This document shows, in pieces, positions 62,501 to 64,000 of a stretch of 64,000 nt of DNA. Position 1 is the first letter of the stretch. Each line of letters starts with the position of its first letter. The translations under genes and the position numbers were made by a program. The notes below the pieces were generated by a model that had not been told where the DNA came from, did not search any database, and worked only from the letters and a program-made list of their open reading frames with translations. Source of the stretch: Bordetella genomosp. 8 (lineage in GTDB: Bacteria; Pseudomonadota; Gammaproteobacteria; Burkholderiales; Burkholderiaceae_B); contig NZ_CP021108.1 of the NCBI RefSeq assembly GCF_002119685.1, positions 2,356,001 to 2,420,000 of the forward strand, given 5' to 3'.

Positions 62501-64000
62501 CCGGCCTGGCGCGCGGCTATCTGAACCGTCCTGGCCTGACCGCGGAACGCTTCGTCGCGCATCCCGATGGCAATGGCGAGCGGCTGTATCGCACCGGCGA
62601 CATGGCGCGCTGGACGCATGATGGCCAGCTGGAATACCTGGGCAGGCTGGATCAGCAGGTGAAAATCCGCGGCTTTCGGATCGAGCTGGGCGAAATCGAA
62701 GCGCGCTTGCTGGCGCAGGCCGGTGTCCGGCAGTGCGCGGTGCTGGCGCAAACCGGCACGGAGGAAGGCCAGGGTGGGGACCACGCCCGCCTGGTCGCCT
62801 ATGTCACGCCCGCGAACCTGGATCCCGCCATGTTGCGCCAGGCATTGGAGCGGGAGCTGCCGGCATACATGGTGCCGGCCGCCATCGTCGCGCTGGACGC
62901 CTTGCCCGTCACGGCCAACGGCAAGCTGGACCGTAAGGCGCTGCCCCGGGCACGTTTCGAGTCCGGCCAGGACCATGAGGCGCCGCTGGGGCCGGTGGAG
63001 GAAGCCCTTGCCGATACCTGGCGCAAGGTGCTGGGCATCGGCCGGCTCGGCCGCCATGACAATTTTTTCGAGATCGGCGGCGACTCCATCCTGAGCCTGC
63101 AGATCGTGGCGCGGTTGCGGCAGGCGGGCTGGCGCGTCACGCCTCGGCAGATGTTCGAACGCCAGAGCATCGCGGCCTTGGCGGAGGTGGCGGTGCGCCT
63201 GGACGGGCAGGGCCGTTCCGTTGCTGGCGCGCCCGCCGCTGGCACGTCCGCCGCGGGCACGTCCGCCGCGGGCACGTCCTCCGATGGCGCGTCATCCGAT
63301 GCCGCCTCCGACGACGCCTCCGCCGACGCCGCGCGTCAAGAAGACGCCAGGGCTGAGACCGTGCCAGGCCAGGAAGTGCCACTGCTGCCCATCCAGGCCA
63401 GTTTCCTCGAACAGCCGCTGCCCACGCACAACCACTGGAATCAGGCGGTACTGCTGCGCAGCGACGCGGAGATCGATATCGACGCGCTGCGGGCCGCCCT
63501 GGCGGCCGTGGTGGCGCATCACGATGCGCTACGGTTGCGCTACCGGCGCGAAGCGGATGGCCGCTGGGTCCAGCGCTACGCCCAAGCCGATACGGCTGCC
63601 GAGATCCGGGACGTGCCCGTCTGGGACGTGCCCGTCTGGGACGTGCCCGCGCGCGACGCCGCGCAGATCGAGGCGCACTGCGCGCGGGCGCAGGCCAGCC
63701 TGGATATCACCGACGGCCCCTTGCTGCGCGCCGTGCGCATGCAGGTGGCCGACGGAAGCTGGCGTTTGCTGCTGGTGGTCCACCATCTGGCCATCGACGG
63801 CGTGTCCTGGCGCATCCTGCTGGAGGACCTGCGCCTGGCCTATGAGCAGGCGACGACCTCGACCTCGACCTCAACCTCGCCTTCGAACACGACGTCCACG
63901 CCGACGCTGCCCGCACGCACGGCCAGCTACGGTGCCTGGGCGCGCTATCTGCGCGAGCAAGCCGCCGCGCACCTACCCGACGCGCAGTACTGGCTGAACC
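56554..64000 (+). CDS. NRPS (partial): C-A(Asp)-T-C-A(Thr)-T-E...
   Basis: At least 2482 residues; no stop before the window edge. Module 1: C (HHILADGWS at 186), A with D-L-T-K-V-G-H-V (Asp702 in AADLGHT, LKIV, VLGGEA, NHYGPTETTV), the Asp code, carrier Ser1073. No interface domain is present here, so the stand-alone hydroxylase is the likelier partner for this Asp. Module 2: C (HHIVSDGWS at 1281), A with D-F-W-N-I-G-M-V (Asp1823 in FDFSVW, LNQTPS, IFGGEA, NMYGITETTV), the Thr code, carrier Ser2178, then an E domain ([10 protein letters not shown] at 2410), giving D-Thr. The T-E part is copied from or to the preceding gene. Further modules, the release domain and export genes should follow. 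Confidence 0.92.
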   Translation, partial: MAYDPRELAQRIARLDAQPRAELLRRLAEQGVDIATLPIVPFPSVERYPLSHAQQGLWLTWRLDPHSPAYNMAGLLSLEGRLDHPALMQALADLADRHAVLRTVFVEHHDQLAQQVLETLPDTFLPARDAASFDVSGLPAQARETQARRIAAELANQPFDLAAAPAWRIGLIRLDEHTHWLSIVVHHILADGWSQDVLLNDLAGCYAARVAGQAPALAPLPIQFGDYALWQREWYAASRLPAQLDYWKSVLDPAPETLRLPLDRPRPRRRDGVAAACRFTLAPETAAGLRRHARDAGASLYMCMLALLKLTLSRYCGQDDIAVGSPVADRTRAETHGLIGYLTNMTVLRTRVDTRRDFRALLAAVRTTVLDAQANQDCPYDLLVSELGVPRDAGINPLFQVKCTEQASLSAMAHGRLGDLVLRGVPAATEHAHFDLSLDYTVDGECVECALIYATDVWDAVTVATFADTLSACAAAVATDAGRPLSMLARADASPVIAGEHALYPDSDVLALWTRQVASHGERIAVRAEDRTISYRDLDAAAGRLSELLAAAGVAGESRVGLHAGRGCEFVIGLLAILKAGAACVPMDPDLPPERLTHLLCDSRACVVLSDAGGAQAPDWLGDVPRIDLRADAHPCEHPGTTVPVHPAQAAYLIYTSGSTGTPKGVVVSRGALNNYVQGVLARLALPDDADSMAMVSTVAADLGHTVLFGALCAGRTLHMISAARAFDPDGFAAYMAEHRIGVLKIVPGHLQALLQSARGADVLPRHALVLGGEATGWPLYDRIAGLAPDCRVFNHYGPTETTVGVLTLAVAPDAPRQGDTVPVGRPLPNMSACVLDDNLDPVPPGAEGELYISGPAVARGYQGRPGQTAERFLACPHDPAQRMYRTGDRVRVLRDGNLAFLGRADDQVKVRGYRVEPAEVATALRAIEGVGDAAVVPRAEADGRVQLHAYVTPAGRAAPAVDGDPHVEGRTDVEGRTDVGGGPDPSVLRASVAALLPDYMVPATFTVIAALPRTANGKLDRRALPEPRRADATPDDAPVGSVEETLAEIWAEVLGVPRVGRQDNFFELGGDSILSLKVMARARRKNLRIAPRLIFDHQTLQALAAAIAEAGPRDTPPAADDASPAAPSRQQPVMSHAQQRQWFLWRMDPTSSAYHVSGAMRLRGTLDLPAVARAFDALAARHTGLRTRFRPTADGLAVPEVLEPARVVIRQCDLRHEPPAPRDSRDPLESGDTREARDARARDVAQAWVAEPFDLETGPLLRVGLITLDDREHVLLIAMHHIVSDGWSMQILVDEFSSLYRDYAQGQAPRLPDIPGEYADYGDYAARQRAWLEQGEGQRQLAYWKDALAGEQPVLHLPVDAPRRADGVYRAGSHGFDLPPSLARALRRTARERDATVYVLLLAGFQALLHRYCGETDIRVGVPIANRHREGTEAIIGFFVNTQVMRATITPATTLDQLAASTRDAARQAQAHQDLPFEHLVDALQPDRAVGQTPLFQVMFNHQRPDYGALRELPGLEIADYPIGGQAAQFELTCNTAELPDGRIAVNLVHASELFDPRTIEQLGRHYVALLEQMTRDAHVRVARAPLNADAELQRLARWGGQRGETASPDVAPAGIHRRFEAAVRRHPHAPALACGDDVLDYETLNARANRLAHRLIAAGVGPEIRVGLAARRSAGMVVAMLAILKAGGAYVPLDPDYPEERLRYTARDSGMTHLMLQTELASGMAWLEDALPAGAQVISFDRTGVHARCMDPADDAAIDDPDVVVDDANLAYVIYTSGSTGRPKGAQLCHGQVRRLLSATDPWFGFGSGDVWTLFHSYAFDFSVWEIFGALCTGGKLVVVPHDVSRSPDEFLELLRAQRVTVLNQTPSAFQQLMQAPGLQGRADGHGLALRVVIFGGEALEPRALLPWMSAFGDQSPRLVNMYGITETTVHVTYRPITLADADTGSSPIGIGIPDLGLCVLDAEMAPAPIGVPGELYVSGAGLARGYLNRPGLTAERFVAHPDGNGERLYRTGDMARWTHDGQLEYLGRLDQQVKIRGFRIELGEIEARLLAQAGVRQCAVLAQTGTEEGQGGDHARLVAYVTPANLDPAMLRQALERELPAYMVPAAIVALDALPVTANGKLDRKALPRARFESGQDHEAPLGPVEEALADTWRKVLGIGRLGRHDNFFEIGGDSILSLQIVARLRQAGWRVTPRQMFERQSIAALAEVAVRLDGQGRSVAGAPAAGTSAAGTSAAGTSSDGASSDAASDDASADAARQEDARAETVPGQEVPLLPIQASFLEQPLPTHNHWNQAVLLRSDAEIDIDALRAALAAVVAHHDALRLRYRREADGRWVQRYAQADTAAEIRDVPVWDVPVWDVPARDAAQIEAHCARAQASLDITDGPLLRAVRMQVADGSWRLLLVVHHLAIDGVSWRILLEDLRLAYEQATTSTSTSTSPSNTTSTPTLPARTASYGAWARYLREQAAAHLPDAQYWLN
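63044..64000 (+). repeat. T-E segment, copy 2
   Basis: Partner of 51211-52206. The match continues to the last base of the window. Confidence 0.85.
63226..63285 (+). repeat. 15-bp in-frame tandem repeat in a T-E linker
   Basis: Four units of the GGCACGTCCGCCGCG type (63226-63240 divergent, 63241-63255, 63256-63270, 63271-63285), encoding Gly-Thr-Ser-Ala-Ala repeats. The other T-E copy has fewer units in its linker. Confidence 0.85.

Overview
The window is about 64 kb of high-GC DNA with the gene content and codon use of a Burkholderiales bacterium, most likely Alcaligenaceae (Bordetella/Achromobacter-like). This placement is inferred from gene types and style, not from a marker gene. No rRNA, tRNA, CRISPR array or insertion sequence was seen. 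Coding density is high and the many antisense open frames are high-GC shadows.

Left half (1-25 kb), ordinary chromosome: a Bacillus-Tgl-like transglutaminase-fold protein; a DHA2 drug exporter; a small secreted Cys/Pro-rich protein with a clear terminator; a flavin reductase; a PHB-depolymerase-type esterase; an overlapping trio HAD phosphatase-tadA-ldcA (LdcA ends in a His-rich tail); a CPA2 antiporter without an RCK domain; an enoyl-CoA hydratase; the ABC-F gene ybiT; an MFS transporter plus yigZ; a thioredoxin; an LLM flavin monooxygenase; arfB; a minus-strand trio aldo/keto reductase-ybaK-NRDE; glpR-glpD with a candidate GlpR operator; and pckG with a perfect-stem terminator.

Right half (25-64 kb), an iron-acquisition locus: on the minus strand a regulatory/uptake unit runs fecI-like sigma, fecR-like anti-sigma, TonB-dependent siderophore receptor with an STN signalling domain, then a second ECF sigma factor that resembles PvdS/OrbS rather than FecI. 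Divergently, on the plus strand, an overlapping operon runs mbtH, type II thioesterase, a stand-alone SyrP/TauD-type Asp beta-hydroxylase, and five NRPS genes. The last NRPS gene is cut by the window edge. The 190-bp divergent region holds a strong Fur box (29812-29826) next to fecI and a match to the PvdS/OrbS promoter TAAAT-N16-CGTC (29860-29884) in front of mbtH. The simplest reading is a cascade: Fur represses fecI-fecR-receptor-sigma, and the second sigma turns on the synthetase operon.

The NRPS line reads FAAL-T-C-[TauD] / [interface]-A(Asp)-T / C-A(Ser)-T-E-C-A(DIWELTAD, perhaps Dab)-T / C-A(Ser)-T-E-C-A(Ser)-T / C-A(Asp)-T-C-A(Thr)-T-E... . The predicted product is an N-acylated (lipopeptide) siderophore: acyl-(OH)Asp-D-Ser-X-D-Ser-Ser-Asp(OH?)-D-Thr-..., in the style of the cupriachelin/taiwachelin/serobactin/variochelin group but not an obvious copy of one I can name. 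The synthetase genes show recent internal duplication: twin Ser A-T segments, and a T-E segment shared between two genes. They also carry in-frame minisatellites in their linkers. The termination module, export genes and any third iron ligand lie beyond position 64000.
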